From assembly GCA_942491385.1 (NCBI GenBank), contig CALOAF010000008.1, positions 62,001 through 126,000 of the forward strand: a stretch of DNA of 64,000 nucleotides, given 5' to 3'. The notes beneath the pieces were generated by a model, which saw only the letters and a program-made list of their open reading frames with translations, searched no databases and was not told where the DNA came from. The stretch comes from UBA6170 sp942491385 (GTDB lineage Bacteria > Chloroflexota > Anaerolineae > Anaerolineales > Anaerolineaceae). Position numbers and translations under genes: made by a program. Numbering within the stretch: the stretch's first letter is position 1; each line of letters opens with the position of its first letter. Below, one piece after another: positions 63,529 through 64,000 of this stretch.

Positions 63529-64000
63529 CTATTGAGTCACACGCGTTAAGTATTCACCAGTTCTTGTATCTACCCGAATAATATCCCCGGTAGAGATGAA
63601 GTAAGGAGTATTAATCGTGGTCCCAGTTTCTACCTCAACTTTTTTGGTTTGACCGGTGGCAGTGTCACCTTTTACGGCAATCTCAGCATAAGTTACTTCT
63701 AGATCTACTGAGATGGGTAATTCAACATCAATCGCTTTCGCATTATAGAAAGTGATTTTGACTTCCATATTTTCTTTAAGGAAATTAGTTGAATCAGCAA
63801 GAACTTCGGCTTGCAAAGGATATTGATCAAAAGTATCGTTATCCATAAAATAATAAAATTCTCCATCATTGTACAAATACTGAGCATTATGGTAATCGAG
63901 TCTCACATCCTGGACTTGTTGGCCGGAGTTAAAAGTTTTCTCGATCGTTGAGCCTGTAATCATATTTCTTGCTTTGATTCTGATGGTTGCTGATCCACGA
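63529..64000 (-). CDS. efp: Elongation factor P, N-terminus beyond the window
   Basis: The frame runs off the right edge: upstream of the internal ATG at 63963 it continues as RGSATIRIKARN, part of the EF-P domain I pattern RGxAxVRxKxRN. Domains II and III are present, VIEKTF-like IEKTFNSGQQVQDVRLDY, then VDLEVTYAEIAVKGDTATGQTKKVEVETGTTINTPYFISTGDIIRVDTRTGEYLTR at the end. EF-P rescues ribosomes stalled at polyproline. The modified Lys/Arg at the domain I tip lies outside the window. Confidence 0.93.
   Translation of the reverse strand, partial: RGSATIRIKARNMITGSTIEKTFNSGQQVQDVRLDYHNAQYLYNDGEFYYFMDNDTFDQYPLQAEVLADSTNFLKENMEVKITFYNAKAIDVELPISVDLEVTYAEIAVKGDTATGQTKKVEVETGTTINTPYFISTGDIIRVDTRTGEYLTRVTQ

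Noticed and set aside
1..64000. CRISPR arrays, tRNA genes, rRNA operons, insertion sequences, replication origin
   Set aside because: Reading all gaps showed no repeat-spacer pattern, tRNA cloverleaf, transposase or DnaA-box cluster.

Overview
The window looks like a chromosomal contig from a moderately AT-rich member of the Chloroflexota, most likely class Anaerolineae. This is an inference from gene content and order: rpsF-ssb-rpsR, a RuvX-MltG-polyphosphate glucokinase run, a baseplate-J-like membrane protein, a YgiQ radical SAM protein, a lone ftsZ outside any dcw cluster, GH57, and glycogen genes. It carries no ribosomal RNA operon, recognisable tRNA gene, CRISPR array or insertion sequence. 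Most of it is housekeeping DNA with short gaps; the unusual parts are the left end and several single loci.

Layout. 1-6.2 kb is an accessory sugar block: a LacI-type repressor with its own operator-embedded promoter, two UroD/MtaA-like zinc methyltransferase-family genes (the second frameshifted) and a GH31 glycosidase. It sits inside the 3' end of an RNA methyltransferase gene, and about 100 bp of that gene is repeated on both sides. 6.2-12 kb holds the methyltransferase, YgiQ, a phosphofructokinase-family protein with a degraded nucleotide motif, a cytidylate-kinase-like protein, a small nuclease-like protein and hpt, then a candidate structured RNA read leftward from a near-perfect promoter. 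12-25 kb holds two helix-hairpin-helix proteins, a lipoprotein metallopeptidase, a peroxiredoxin-glutaredoxin whose catalytic cysteine codon is UGA (probable selenoprotein), SlyD, ftsZ with small partners, an SDR protein, GH57 and mutS.

25-34.7 kb holds scpA, moaC, a moaD-moaE fusion, rnc with a long leader hairpin, smc, a parvulin isomerase and rpsR-ssb-rpsF. 34.9-42.4 kb is a four-gene DNA-end-processing operon: AddB-like (frameshifted), UvrD-like helicase, Cas4/AddB-type Fe-S nuclease and recJ. 42.6-50 kb holds an exonuclease, a lipoprotein, the baseplate-J-like protein, ruvX, mltG, ppgK, a fumarase/aspartase and a ferredoxin. 50-58.5 kb holds an EamA exporter and a leftward run cinA - amidohydrolase/CYTH fusion - glgA - glgC - malQ. 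58.6-64 kb holds yraN-miaA, ftsH, a HAD-DinB fusion, a Cys-rich protein and the 3' part of efp.

Together the genes suggest an anaerobic or microaerophilic fermenter that stores glycogen (GlgC, GlgA, MalQ, GH57), phosphorylates glucose with polyphosphate, makes molybdenum cofactor and probably uses selenocysteine in peroxide defence. The strongest leads are the UGA-containing peroxiredoxin with a candidate bacterial SECIS hairpin, the structured RNA at 11.8-12.0 kb, and the inserted LacI-UroD-UroD-GH31 block with chimeric gene ends.
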